Below are positions 25,071-33,905 of a stretch of DNA of 48,506 bases, one piece after another. Origin of the DNA: JAEDES01 sp045649455 (GTDB taxonomy: Bacteria > Bacillota_I > Bacilli_A > RF39 > UBA660); contig JAZRPV010000026.1 in assembly GCA_045649455.1 (NCBI GenBank), positions 1-48,506 of the forward strand, written 5' to 3'. The notes beneath the pieces were generated by a model. The model was given only the letters and a program-made list of their open reading frames with translations, ran no database searches and was not told where the DNA came from. The position numbers and the translations under genes are program-made. Positions within the stretch are counted from its first letter, which is position 1. Each line of letters opens with the position of its first letter.

Positions 25071-27461
25071 TTATTTAACAACGATATTAACGATTTTTCC
25101 TTTAATAACGATTACTTTAACAACTTCTTTACCTTCCATATGACGTTTAACATTTTCTTCTTCTAAAGCTTTTGCCTTAATAGAATCTTCTGCTTCATCA
25201 ACTGCAATTTTAATAGTTGCACGAACTTTACCATTAACTTGAACAGCAATTTCTTTTTCATCATCTGTTAATTTAGATTCATCGTATGTAGGCCAAGTCT
25301 CATATGCAATTGTACCTTCATGACCTAACATTTCCCATAATTCTTCACCCATATGTGGAGCAATAGGATTTAAAAGTTTAACAAATCCTTCAGCATATTC
25401 CTTAGGGAATACTTCTTCTTTATAAACTGCATTAATGAAAATCATCATTTGACTAATAGCAGTATTAAATCCTAATGATTCAAAGTCTTCACTAACTTTC
25501 TTAACTGTTTGATGATAAACTTTTTCAAGGTTCTTATTTTCTTCTTCTTTAATCTTATCAGATTCATATAATCTAAAGATTCTATCTAAGAATTTTTGAG
25601 CACCTTCAACTCCTTGCATACTCCATGGTTTAGAAGCTTCAAGTGGTCCCATAAACATTTCATAAAGTCTTAATGTATCAGCACCATAATTATTAATAAT
25701 ATCCATTGGATCAATACAGAACTCAGGGAATCTTTTACCCATTTTAATTCCATTTTCTCCTAAAATCATACCTTGATGAACTAATTTCTTAAATGGTTCT
25801 TTAACTGGACATAATCCTTTATCATATAAGTAATTTGTCCAAATTCTTGAATACATTAAGTGTCCAACAGCATGTTCAGGTCCACCAATATATAAGTCTA
25901 CTGGTAACCAGTGTTTTAATAATTCTTGATTTGCAAATTCTTCATCATTATTTGGATCAATATATCTTAAGAAATACCAAGATGATCCAGCAGAACCAGG
26001 CATTGTAGAAGTTTCTCTAACTCCTTTAATACCATTCTTATCATATTGTTTCCACTCTGTTGCATTTTCAAGTGGAGCTTTACCATTATGTCCTTTATAA
26101 TCTTCAAGTTCTGGTAAAACAAGTGGTAATTCTTCATCATCTAACATGTGAATTTCACCATCTTCAGTATAAACAACTGGCATTGGTTCTCCCCAATATC
26201 TTTGACGAGCAAAAATCCATTCTCTCATTTTATAGTTAATTTGTTTAGAACCGATTCCTCTTTCTTCTAACCATTCAATCATTGCATTTATAGCATCTTC
26301 TTTATTCATACCATCCATAAATCCTGAATTAATATGAACTCCATCACCTGTAAATGCTTCTTTAGAAATATCTCCACCTTCAAGTACTTGAATAATTTCA
26401 ATATTAAATTTCTTGGCAAATTCATAATCTCTATCATCATGAGCAGGAACCGCCATAATAGCACCTGTACCATAACTTGCAAGTACATAGTCAGAAATAT
26501 AAATAGGAATTTCTTTTTCATTTACTGGATTAATTGCATAAGCACCAATAAATACTCCAGTTTTTTCTTTATTTAATTCTGTTCTTTCTAAATCACTCTT
26601 AGTAGCACAAACTCTCTTATATTCAGCAACTTCTGCTTTTTTATCATCACTAGTAATTAAATCTACTAATTCATGTTCAGGAGACATAACACAGTATGTT
26701 GCCCCAAATAAAGTATCACATCTAGTAGTAAATACTTTAAATTCTTTATCAGTATCTTTAATTTTAAACGTTACATGTGCACCAATTGATTTACCAATCC
26801 AGTTTCTTTGCATTTCTTTTGTAGATTCTGGCCAATCAATTTCATCCATACCTTCAAGTAATCTTTCTGCAAAAGCAGCTTGGTCAATAACCCATTGTTT
26901 CATATTCTTTCTAACAACAGGATATCCTCCTCTTTCACTCTTACCATCAATTACTTCATCATTTGATAAAACTGTACCAAGTTCTTCACACCAGTTAACT
27001 GGCATATCTACATATTTAGCATATCCATCATTATATAATTGTTTAAAAATCCATTGAGTCCATTTGTAATATTTAGGATCACTAGTTTGAATAGATTTAC
27101 TCCAATCGTAATCAAATCCAATAGCTTTTAATTGATTACCAAAAGTACCAATATTTTCTTGAGTAAATTTATTTGGATGATTTCCAGTACTTACAGCATA
27201 TTGTTCAGCAGGAAGTCCAAATGAATCATATCCCATTGGATGAAGTACATTATACCCTTGCATTCTCTTCATTCTTGAAATAATATCAGTAGCAGTATAT
27301 CCTTCTGGATGTCCAGCATGAAGTCCTACTCCTGATGGATATGGAAACATATCTAATGCATAAAATTTAGGTTTACTAAAATCCCATACATCAGTATGAA
27401 AAGTATCATTCTCTTCCCAATATTTTCTCCATTTTTTTTCTATATCTTTATAATTATACAT
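25071..27461 (-). CDS. leuS: Leucyl-tRNA synthetase
   Basis: Charges tRNA-Leu and edits misactivated amino acids. The 796-aa protein starts like bacterial LeuRS, with HAGH at 48-51 (HIGH motif), an editing domain with the TTRCDTLFG and PAHDDRDYEFA blocks, the YIGGPEHAVGHLMYSR zinc/catalytic region, and an anticodon-binding plus C-terminal domain ending in VVKVIVIKGKIVNIVVK. The KMSKS loop reads KMGKR (573-577). It follows the 3-TM gene with an 8-bp overlap, behind a Leu T-box leader. Confidence 0.97.
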   Translation of the reverse strand: MYNYKDIEKKWRKYWEENDTFHTDVWDFSKPKFYALDMFPYPSGVGLHAGHPEGYTATDIISRMKRMQGYNVLHPMGYDSFGLPAEQYAVSTGNHPNKFTQENIGTFGNQLKAIGFDYDWSKSIQTSDPKYYKWTQWIFKQLYNDGYAKYVDMPVNWCEELGTVLSNDEVIDGKSERGGYPVVRKNMKQWVIDQAAFAERLLEGMDEIDWPESTKEMQRNWIGKSIGAHVTFKIKDTDKEFKVFTTRCDTLFGATYCVMSPEHELVDLITSDDKKAEVAEYKRVCATKSDLERTELNKEKTGVFIGAYAINPVNEKEIPIYISDYVLASYGTGAIMAVPAHDDRDYEFAKKFNIEIIQVLEGGDISKEAFTGDGVHINSGFMDGMNKEDAINAMIEWLEERGIGSKQINYKMREWIFARQRYWGEPMPVVYTEDGEIHMLDDEELPLVLPELEDYKGHNGKAPLENATEWKQYDKNGIKGVRETSTMPGSAGSSWYFLRYIDPNNDEEFANQELLKHWLPVDLYIGGPEHAVGHLMYSRIWTNYLYDKGLCPVKEPFKKLVHQGMILGENGIKMGKRFPEFCIDPMDIINNYGADTLRLYEMFMGPLEASKPWSMQGVEGAQKFLDRIFRLYESDKIKEEENKNLEKVYHQTVKKVSEDFESLGFNTAISQMMIFINAVYKEEVFPKEYAEGFVKLLNPIAPHMGEELWEMLGHEGTIAYETWPTYDESKLTDDEKEIAVQVNGKVRATIKIAVDEAEDSIKAKALEEENVKRHMEGKEVVKVIVIKGKIVNIVVK

Positions 27462-27816
27462 CTTTTACCATTCCCTTCTTTTTATAAAATAATCCTACAA
27501 AATAATAACTAACTAATAATACAGGTATTACTATTGCAACAGCAGCAACTAATTGAATTACATAGTTATCAAATATTGAAACTGCTGAAACCATTAATGA
27601 AATATCAAAACTTGATACTAATGCCACTATTTGTAATAACTGATTATATTTAATTTTTTCCATATCCAGTTTATATTTACCCATTAAATATTTAACTTCT
27701 ACTGGATATTTCTTATCCTCTTTTTCATAATTTTTCTTTGCTTTTGAAACTATAAATATTTGATATAACACAAATACCAGGACATAACACATTCCAAACA
27801 ATACTAACTCTTCCAT
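27454..27816 (-). CDS. Small three-TM membrane protein upstream of leuS, function unknown
   Basis: A 120-aa protein with TM helices at about 4-24, 60-78 and 86-107, and a charged loop of about 35 residues (KAKKNYEKEDKKYPVEVKYLMGKYKLDMEKIKY) between the first two. The frame is open into the T-box RNA; the ATG at 27816 is preceded by TAGGAGG. It lies between the T-box terminator and leuS and overlaps leuS by 8 bp, so it is under leucine-responsive control. The family is not recognised. A link to leucine or tRNA supply is a guess from context. Confidence 0.75.
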   Translation of the reverse strand: MEELVLFGMCYVLVFVLYQIFIVSKAKKNYEKEDKKYPVEVKYLMGKYKLDMEKIKYNQLLQIVALVSSFDISLMVSAVSIFDNYVIQLVAAVAIVIPVLLVSYYFVGLFYKKKGMVKDV

Positions 27817-27835
27817 TTTTATCCTCCTATAAAAT

Positions 27836-28046
27836 AAAAACGCCCTTATATAAATATAAGGACGAAATTCTCGCGGTACCACCTTACTTCATAGATTACC
27901 TATGCAGCTTTAATAGAGATAAAGGTCTTACCCTTAATACTTTAAATTAGTCAAGTTCATAAACTCTTAATACTTGTTCTCACCAACCACAAGTTCTCTA
28001 AAAATAAGAAGAATATTACTACTACTAATAATATTTCAAAAACATT
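27836..28046 (-). promoter_or_regulatory. T-box riboswitch leader, leucine-specific
   Basis: Minus strand: T-box GGTGGTACCGCG at 27873-27884, terminator stem (27841-27850 with 27855-27864) plus T-tract, stem I apex with GGTTGGTG at 27973-27999. A CTT triplet in the specifier region (27953-27955) encodes Leu, matching leuS. The exact specifier is read by position, not by a fitted model. Confidence 0.92.
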
Positions 28047-28052
28047 ACTCAT

Positions 28053-28081
28053 AGTATATTAGATTTTTCTTTATTTTTCAA
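28053..28081 (-). promoter_or_regulatory. Sigma-A promoter of the Leu T-box operon
   Basis: TTGAAA, 17 bp, TATACT on the minus strand, immediately before the T-box leader. Confidence 0.75.
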
Positions 28082-28096
28082 GTAAAAAATAAAAAA

Positions 28097-28118
28097 AGAA
28101 GACTATAAAGTCTTCTTA
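28097..28118 (-). terminator. Terminator of the GH31 operon
   Basis: An 8-bp stem AAGAAGAC/GTCTTCTT (28097-28104 with 28111-28118), followed by seven T on the minus strand; overlaps the stop codon. Confidence 0.85.
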
Positions 28119-29002
28119 TAATCATCTTCACCATAATCAGGAGCAAATTCACTCATATATGTTCTCAAATAATCATGTTTTGTATCAAATGTAACTTCTT
28201 TAACATCTTTAGATGCATCAGTTCTATACATATTTAAAACATAATCATCTGATCTTTCAGATACACTTCTATCAATATCCGCAGTAAGTAAGAATTCTCT
28301 TAATCCTCTTACAACATCTACTCCATTATTTTGATCAATTGTAATATCTTTATCATAAGCTTCTTTATATAAGTCAACTGCTATATCGATAGGAGATCTA
28401 ACAACTACTCCCTCTTCAGTATAAGTAAATAAGTTACCATATGGATTTCCTAATAAAACACATTTTTGTTCATTAGTAAAAATATTATATAAACTATCTT
28501 CTCTAGCCATATCTAATAATATACTTGCAAGTAACTCATCATTAACATTACTTCTTCTTAAATATTCAATAACTGAAGAATTAACATATCCACTATCTTG
28601 GAATGCTTCTAATTGTTGTAACATTCTATTTCCACCACGTTTACCTAAATCTAATAAGTAATCATAGTTATCAAAAATTGAATAAGTAATTATTTCATTA
28701 TCACTAACAGCATATCCTTCTAAAGAATCTAACCAATATTCACTTTGTCCTTTATAAAAAACTAATCCTCTATGGTCACTAACTAATCTAATTAATTTAA
28801 CTCTATCATCTTCACTCATACCATCAAATACATATGATTCAAACTGATTATCTAATTCACCTTGATCAAATAATTCAAATATCGCATCATATAGAGCTAA
28901 TTTATCTTCACAATCCATTGTTTCTAAACTCATAACAATAGCTTGATCTTTTAAATCAGATAGTCTACCTACTGCTAATCTTCTTTTCTCTTTTTCTGTC
29001 AT
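28103..29002 (-). CDS. Helical protein of unknown function paired with GH31
   Basis: A 299-aa, acidic, mostly helical protein without signal peptide or TM helix. The sequence has a leucine/aspartate-rich N-terminus (RLSDLKDQAIVMSLETMDCEDKLALYDAIFEL) and blocks such as YLRRSNVNDELLASILLDMA that look like helical-repeat units. No catalytic motif is visible. It starts 5 bp after the GH31 stop, with the ribosome site in the end of that gene, so the two form one operon. It may be a partner or regulator of the glycosidase. Confidence 0.65.
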   Translation of the reverse strand: MTEKEKRRLAVGRLSDLKDQAIVMSLETMDCEDKLALYDAIFELFDQGELDNQFESYVFDGMSEDDRVKLIRLVSDHRGLVFYKGQSEYWLDSLEGYAVSDNEIITYSIFDNYDYLLDLGKRGGNRMLQQLEAFQDSGYVNSSVIEYLRRSNVNDELLASILLDMAREDSLYNIFTNEQKCVLLGNPYGNLFTYTEEGVVVRSPIDIAVDLYKEAYDKDITIDQNNGVDVVRGLREFLLTADIDRSVSERSDDYVLNMYRTDASKDVKEVTFDTKHDYLRTYMSEFAPDYGEDDYKKTL

Positions 29003-29007
29003 TTATC

Positions 29008-31428
29008 TTAAACCTCACTTATATATTGAATTAATTGTAAGAATAAATCCATATATTCTTTAGATAAACCTTTTTTACGAAGTTTTCTAATTTCAATTCT
29101 CTTCTTACTAGGAACTTCATCATTAAACATGATTTCTGCAATATCTTCTTTTAGATAAGTATCAATCTTTAAATCCATTAAGATACTATTAACATCATCA
29201 TTGATAAGTCTAGCTTCATCTATTTCAATATTTTTTCCCCTTAAACTAACTGATAATTGACCTAAAGTAAAGCAATCTTTAACTTCTACTACAAAGTCAT
29301 TACCATCTACATAACTTGTATAATTAATCTTTTCAGTATCAAAGAAAGCTGTAACTTCATCAGGTTGTTTAGTATTTCTAAATACAATCTTATAGTTACG
29401 TCTATCTGGAATGATACCACTCTTACCATCTACTGATCTAATAATTACAGTATATTGATTCTTTAAGTAATTATAATCAATTGACGTTTTTAAGAAATAA
29501 CCTTCTCTATATAATGAAGTAACTCCATCATCTTCATACATAGTATATGTATTACTAACTCCAGGGAAGATTTGAATTTCTAAATCAACTGGTAATCCTG
29601 TATTATTATAATCGCTTCTATTTGATAATGGTATTATTGAACCAGCATGCGCAAACACTGGATATTCATCTTCTTTATAGAATGATGTATATTTTTTATT
29701 TCCTGGGAATTTCTTACCAGTCATAAAATCATACCAAGTACCATCTGGTATAAAGAATTTATGAATAGTACGATTCATTGTATCGTCTTTTTGTTTTAAG
29801 ATTGGACACACTAATAATTGTGATCCAAAATAATATTGATTTCTATATAACTCATCATCATAAACCCATAAATAATTATAGTAGAATGGTTGTACTAAAG
29901 TAGTACCAGTCTTTGTATAATTATAAGCTTCTGTATATAAATACGGAATTAATCTATGACGAAGTCTTAAATAGTTAGATGCAATACTTTCAGTCTTAGC
30001 ATCCCATAACCATGGTTCCTTTTTATAATAATTTCCTCTTGCTCCATGGAATCTTAATATTGGTGAGAATGTACTTAATTGTAAATATCTTAAATAAAGT
30101 TCACCATCTTCTACTCCACCATGGTTTCCACCAACATCATGGCTCCACCAACTTACTCCAATATTTGCAGCATTTAAGTATTTAAATGGTAACTTCTTAA
30201 GTTCTCTCCAACTAATCTCACTACTTCCTCCATAGGAAACAGGATATCTATGAGGTGCTATTACAGAACCTCTTGCTAAAATCATTGGTCTCTTATTTGG
30301 TAATCTACCAGAATCTAAGAATAAATAATGATTTAAAGCCCATAACTTATTAATATTATTGTCACCCATTGAATCATTCCAGAAGAAATCTACTCCATAT
30401 GACTCAAGTGGATGTAAAAATACTTTAAAGACTATATCCATTAATTTTGGATTAAGTGGATCAAAATCTATAATCTTAGAATCAGCAATCCCTAAATATT
30501 CACATGCTTTCTTATAGTAAAGTTCATGTGGATAAATACCATTAGTTGGGTTAACACATAAACCAACTCTAATTCCACGTTTATGGAATTCATCTATCAT
30601 CGCTTTTGGGTCCTTAATTAAAGAAGAATTAAATGAAAATCCTGTCTTTAAATCTTTATTTTCTCCAACATTTCTATAATGCCAGTCATGATCGAACACC
30701 ATTACTGATAGTGGAATTTTATTTCTTTCAAAATTTCTTATCAATTCATAAATTGTTTTATCAGAATAAATTGTATTTCTACTCCACCAGTTACCAAGAG
30801 CATATCTTGGAATTAAAGCAGGCGCTCCTGTCATTTTAAAATAATCAAGTAACGCTTGTTTAAAATCTTTATCATATAAGAATACATAAATATCTGTATG
30901 ACCTTCTGGTGGTTCTGCAAGAGTTCCATCTTCCATTAAAATTTTACTCTTACTATCATCAATAGAACAGAATCCATCTAAAGAATAAAGTCCTTTATCA
31001 TAAGGTTTAGGTATTCCCATATCAACACTTATCATGTTTCCACCCATATTTCTAACTTCTGGATGACCTTGATACCAACTCTTAATTCTATCTTTATCTC
31101 TACTTAATAAAGTAATTTTTAAATTTCTCATAGGATCAACTTTTGTTCCTAAGAATGGTTGTTCTTTAATATAATTTAATACAAAGTATTTTGTAGCAAT
31201 TTCTAGAATGTTTTGATCTTGACGCACAGAAAAATCAGGAACCCCAAGGTTTCTTTTCTTTATCAACTGCGTAGGACGATCAACGAATTGACCATTAGCG
31301 GAATATTCAATTCTAACAACCCTATCTGTAATAACAGATATTCTATATTTTTTACCAGGTATTATAGATTTTTCTTCACTTCTAGCCTTAGCATTATCTA
31401 CTTCAAATTGTTTTCCAAGTGGATACAT
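29008..31428 (-). CDS. Glycoside hydrolase family 31 (alpha-glucosidase-like), altered active site
   Basis: A 806-aa cytoplasmic GH31 protein. Residues to about 200 are the N-terminal beta-sandwich; the barrel has the substrate block VMVFDHDWHYRN (243-253), the nucleophile region VDFFWNDSMGD with D352, and SWWSHDVGG (426-434). At the place where relatives read (S/W)-G-D-(N/T/C), this protein reads GGSSEISW (400-407): the acid/base Asp is Ser402. A beta domain and a helical tail of about 90 residues follow. The ATG at 31428 has AAGGTG upstream; a GTG three codons earlier is less likely. Confidence 0.9.
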   Translation of the reverse strand: MYPLGKQFEVDNAKARSEEKSIIPGKKYRISVITDRVVRIEYSANGQFVDRPTQLIKKRNLGVPDFSVRQDQNILEIATKYFVLNYIKEQPFLGTKVDPMRNLKITLLSRDKDRIKSWYQGHPEVRNMGGNMISVDMGIPKPYDKGLYSLDGFCSIDDSKSKILMEDGTLAEPPEGHTDIYVFLYDKDFKQALLDYFKMTGAPALIPRYALGNWWSRNTIYSDKTIYELIRNFERNKIPLSVMVFDHDWHYRNVGENKDLKTGFSFNSSLIKDPKAMIDEFHKRGIRVGLCVNPTNGIYPHELYYKKACEYLGIADSKIIDFDPLNPKLMDIVFKVFLHPLESYGVDFFWNDSMGDNNINKLWALNHYLFLDSGRLPNKRPMILARGSVIAPHRYPVSYGGSSEISWRELKKLPFKYLNAANIGVSWWSHDVGGNHGGVEDGELYLRYLQLSTFSPILRFHGARGNYYKKEPWLWDAKTESIASNYLRLRHRLIPYLYTEAYNYTKTGTTLVQPFYYNYLWVYDDELYRNQYYFGSQLLVCPILKQKDDTMNRTIHKFFIPDGTWYDFMTGKKFPGNKKYTSFYKEDEYPVFAHAGSIIPLSNRSDYNNTGLPVDLEIQIFPGVSNTYTMYEDDGVTSLYREGYFLKTSIDYNYLKNQYTVIIRSVDGKSGIIPDRRNYKIVFRNTKQPDEVTAFFDTEKINYTSYVDGNDFVVEVKDCFTLGQLSVSLRGKNIEIDEARLINDDVNSILMDLKIDTYLKEDIAEIMFNDEVPSKKRIEIRKLRKKGLSKEYMDLFLQLIQYISEV

Positions 31429-31511
31429 ACTTAACACCTTCTTATTACTCTAATAACATAATATCATAACAAAAAAAATATTACTAGTTAAAAGACAAAT
31501 AAATACTTATT

Positions 31512-31540
31512 TTTACAAAATATTTACCCTATGCTATAAT
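31512..31540 (+). promoter_or_regulatory. Sigma-A promoter of the first M15B gene
   Basis: TTTACA, 17 bp, TATAAT on the plus strand, 21 bp before the start codon. Confidence 0.75.
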
Positions 31541-31561
31541 TAAAATAATTTGGAGGTACCT

Positions 31562-32611
31562 ATGAAAAAAAAGAAGAAAAAATTAATATTAATACCAATA
31601 ATATTATTAATTATTTTAGTATTAACAACATCAATAATCTTTATATTTTTTAACCCATTAATACAAATAAAATTAATAGGTAAAGATGAAACAATAGAAG
31701 TATTCTCCAAATATAAAGATAAAGGTGTAAAAATAGAAGGTACTAAAAACAAAGTACAAATAACAAACAAAGTAAATACACATAAACTAGGTACTTACAC
31801 TATTACATATAAAATAACTAGTCTAAAAACAACAAAAACTATTAAAAGAAAAGTTAAAGTAGTTGATACAACAAAACCAGAGATTTCTCTTCAAGGAAAT
31901 GAAGTAACAATATATCAAAATGATACATATAATGAACCAGGTTATACTGCAAACGATAATTATGATAAAAATATAACAAATAAAGTTAAAACTACTAATA
32001 ATATTGATAATACTAAAACAGGTACTTATGAAGTAACATATTCAGTAGAAGATTCATCAAAAAATAAAACGGAAGTAAAAAGAAAAGTAAATGTTATAGA
32101 AAAACCAAAAACTCCAGGAACATATATAAAAGGAATATTAATAGTAAATAAAAAATATTCCCTACCAGCAAATTATAATCCAGGAGTAAATCAAGCTGCA
32201 TCAGCAGCATTGACAGAGTTACAACAAGGAGCAAAAAACGCAGGACATAACATTCCTCTCATATCAGGTTTTAGATCATATTCAAGACAACAAACTTTAT
32301 ATAATAATTATGTTGCAAGAGATGGACAAGCTCTAGCAGATACCTACTCTGCAAAACCTGGTCACTCAGAACATCAATCAGGATTAGCATTTGACGTAGG
32401 TGCACTTGATAATAATTATGGTTCCACTCCTGCAGGAACTTGGTTAAAAGAAAACTGTCATAAATATGGTTTCATCGTAAGATATCCAAAAGGAAAAGAA
32501 TCAATCACTGGATATCAATATGAACCATGGCATATAAGATATGTTGGCGTAGAACATGCTACTAAAATAATGAATCAAAATATAACATTAGAAGAATACT
32601 TAAATGCATAA
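31562..32611 (+). CDS. Ig-like (DUF5011) + VanY/M15B D,D-carboxypeptidase
   Basis: A 349-aa membrane-anchored enzyme. TM helix at about 8-30, two DUF5011-type Ig-like repeats (about 38-101 and 105-180, each ending GTYxxTYxxxDSSxNK...RKVxV), then the M15B domain (about 190-345). The zinc site is complete: SEHQSGLAFD (H271, D278) and EPWHIRYVG (E321, H324), with SGFRSY (235-240) of the substrate cleft. Such enzymes remove the terminal D-Ala from peptidoglycan stem peptides. GGAGG precedes the ATG at 31562; the frame opens 4 codons earlier. Convergent with a second M15B gene. Confidence 0.93.
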   Translation: MKKKKKKLILIPIILLIILVLTTSIIFIFFNPLIQIKLIGKDETIEVFSKYKDKGVKIEGTKNKVQITNKVNTHKLGTYTITYKITSLKTTKTIKRKVKVVDTTKPEISLQGNEVTIYQNDTYNEPGYTANDNYDKNITNKVKTTNNIDNTKTGTYEVTYSVEDSSKNKTEVKRKVNVIEKPKTPGTYIKGILIVNKKYSLPANYNPGVNQAASAALTELQQGAKNAGHNIPLISGFRSYSRQQTLYNNYVARDGQALADTYSAKPGHSEHQSGLAFDVGALDNNYGSTPAGTWLKENCHKYGFIVRYPKGKESITGYQYEPWHIRYVGVEHATKIMNQNITLEEYLNA

Positions 32612-32633
32612 AAAAAGACCAATCGGTCTTTTT
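32612..32633. terminator. Bidirectional terminator between the two M15B genes
   Basis: A 9-bp stem AAAAAGACC/GGTCTTTTT with loop AATC and T-tracts in both directions. Confidence 0.9.
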
Positions 32634-32636
32634 ATT

Positions 32637-33764
32637 TTAATCTAAATCAACAAACATTGCATAATACTCTTCATAAGTAATTCTATGTTTATGGATATAT
32701 TCACTTGCAGTCTTCCCTACAAACCTAATATGCCAAGGCTCACTTTTAAAACCAGTAATATTTTTACCTCTATTAGTAAATCTCATAATAAATCCATATT
32801 TATAAGCATTCTCTACTACCCAGTCATACTCATCAGATTCAGCAAAAACACTAGTCGTTTTACTTCTAATATCTAAAGCAAGACCAGTTTGATGTTCAGA
32901 ATGACCAGGATAAGGAATATATTTATCCACATATGATTGTCCATATAATTTTTTATACTCTTCACATAATTCAACTTGAGTATTATAAGAACGATATGCA
33001 TAATTAATAAGAATTCCTAAATCTTCTTTTTCAGCAGCTTTTGCCATTTCAATAAAAGCATCAATCGCCATCTTACTAGCTTGCAATTCTCTAGCAGAAT
33101 ACTCATCAGGAACATCACTTAAATCATATGGTTCAAAATTCTCATCTAATTTTCTATACTTATTAACTAACATAGTATGATTAAATTCATCAACAACTTC
33201 AATATCTTTATAAGCTTCTCCATCCATACCTAAGTTAATATATAAAACAGTAGTTTCTTCATCTTCCCCAGTAGTCGTAGAATATTCTACATATTCATCA
33301 TAATATCTAATCTTTGCATAATCTAAATAATAAAATTCTTCCAAGTATTTAACTTTATCTTTTTTAGCAAATTCAGTAATATCACTATCATTACCATGAC
33401 TTAAAATTATATTAATATGATTATTACTATAACCTCTTTTAATTAATGTATTAATATTCTTAATTAAATTTTTATGATTATGATAATTAATCTTACTATA
33501 ATTATCTAAATACTCTTCTTTATAATCATCACTCTCAAAAGCAGCATTTAAAGTCTTATTCTCCCCTTTAGAAAGAGCATAATCTTTCTTCATAGAAAAT
33601 AAAATAAAATTACTTGCTTTCTCACTATAACCAATACTAGTTAATGACTTAACTTGTGATCTATAAAATATAAAAATAGCCAAACAAATAACTAAAATAA
33701 CCCCAATTATTTTTAGAACATGAATAACTGAACCTTTTAATTTTAGTTTTTTCACTTTAGCCAT
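32637..33764 (-). CDS. Second M15B D,D-carboxypeptidase, with unrelated N-terminal domain
   Basis: A 375-aa protein with a TM helix (about 15-33), a helical N-terminal domain of about 150 residues containing two YSxxxxNxIxxxG-type segments (SIGYSEKASNFIL and KRGYSNNHINIIL), and a C-terminal M15B domain with complete zinc site (SEHQTGLALDIR and EPWHIRFVG). It differs from its neighbour by having no Ig-like repeats. Together they are likely non-redundant peptidoglycan carboxypeptidases acting outside the membrane. Start: ATG at 33764 after GGTGATTAA. Confidence 0.9.
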   Translation of the reverse strand: MAKVKKLKLKGSVIHVLKIIGVILVICLAIFIFYRSQVKSLTSIGYSEKASNFILFSMKKDYALSKGENKTLNAAFESDDYKEEYLDNYSKINYHNHKNLIKNINTLIKRGYSNNHINIILSHGNDSDITEFAKKDKVKYLEEFYYLDYAKIRYYDEYVEYSTTTGEDEETTVLYINLGMDGEAYKDIEVVDEFNHTMLVNKYRKLDENFEPYDLSDVPDEYSARELQASKMAIDAFIEMAKAAEKEDLGILINYAYRSYNTQVELCEEYKKLYGQSYVDKYIPYPGHSEHQTGLALDIRSKTTSVFAESDEYDWVVENAYKYGFIMRFTNRGKNITGFKSEPWHIRFVGKTASEYIHKHRITYEEYYAMFVDLD

Positions 33765-33784
33765 TTAATCACCATCCTACTTCA

Positions 33785-33814
33785 AGTATACCATATTAAT
33801 TGCTTTTTTCTTAA
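33785..33814 (-). promoter_or_regulatory. Promoter of the second M15B gene (overlaps divergent patatin promoter)
   Basis: Minus strand extended -10 TGG-TATACT at 33785-33793; weak -35 TTAAGA 18 bp upstream. It interleaves with the plus-strand promoter at 33800-33828. Confidence 0.5.
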
Positions 33815-33828
33815 TTTTATGGTATAAT
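33800..33828 (+). promoter_or_regulatory. Distal promoter of the patatin operon
   Basis: TTGCTT, 17 bp ending TGG, TATAAT on the plus strand: extended -10. Confidence 0.65.
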
Positions 33829-33839
33829 TTATACGCATT

Positions 33840-33867
33840 TCCAAACACTAGACACACTAGTTTTGGA
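33840..33867 (+). repeat. Inverted repeat between tandem promoters (possible operator or 5' stem-loop)
   Basis: TCCAAA-C-ACTAG (33840-33851) pairs with CTAGT-TTTGGA (33857-33867): 11 bp with one bulged C and a 5-nt loop. It follows the first -10 box by 11 bp and precedes a second TG-T-TATAAT (33878-33886) by 10 bp. Confidence 0.6.
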
Positions 33868-33877
33868 TATAAAATAA

Positions 33878-33886
33878 TGTTATAAT
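33878..33886 (+). promoter_or_regulatory. Proximal extended -10 promoter of the patatin operon
   Basis: TG-T-TATAAT; the -35 region has no good match, as tolerated in extended -10 promoters. The inverted repeat covers the -35 place. Confidence 0.5.
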
Positions 33887-33905
33887 TTAAGAAGGGTGAG
33901 TATAA

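Noticed and set aside
27817..27882. N-terminal extension of the 3-TM protein.
   Set aside because: It would translate the T-box terminator; the ATG at 27816 has a strong ribosome site.
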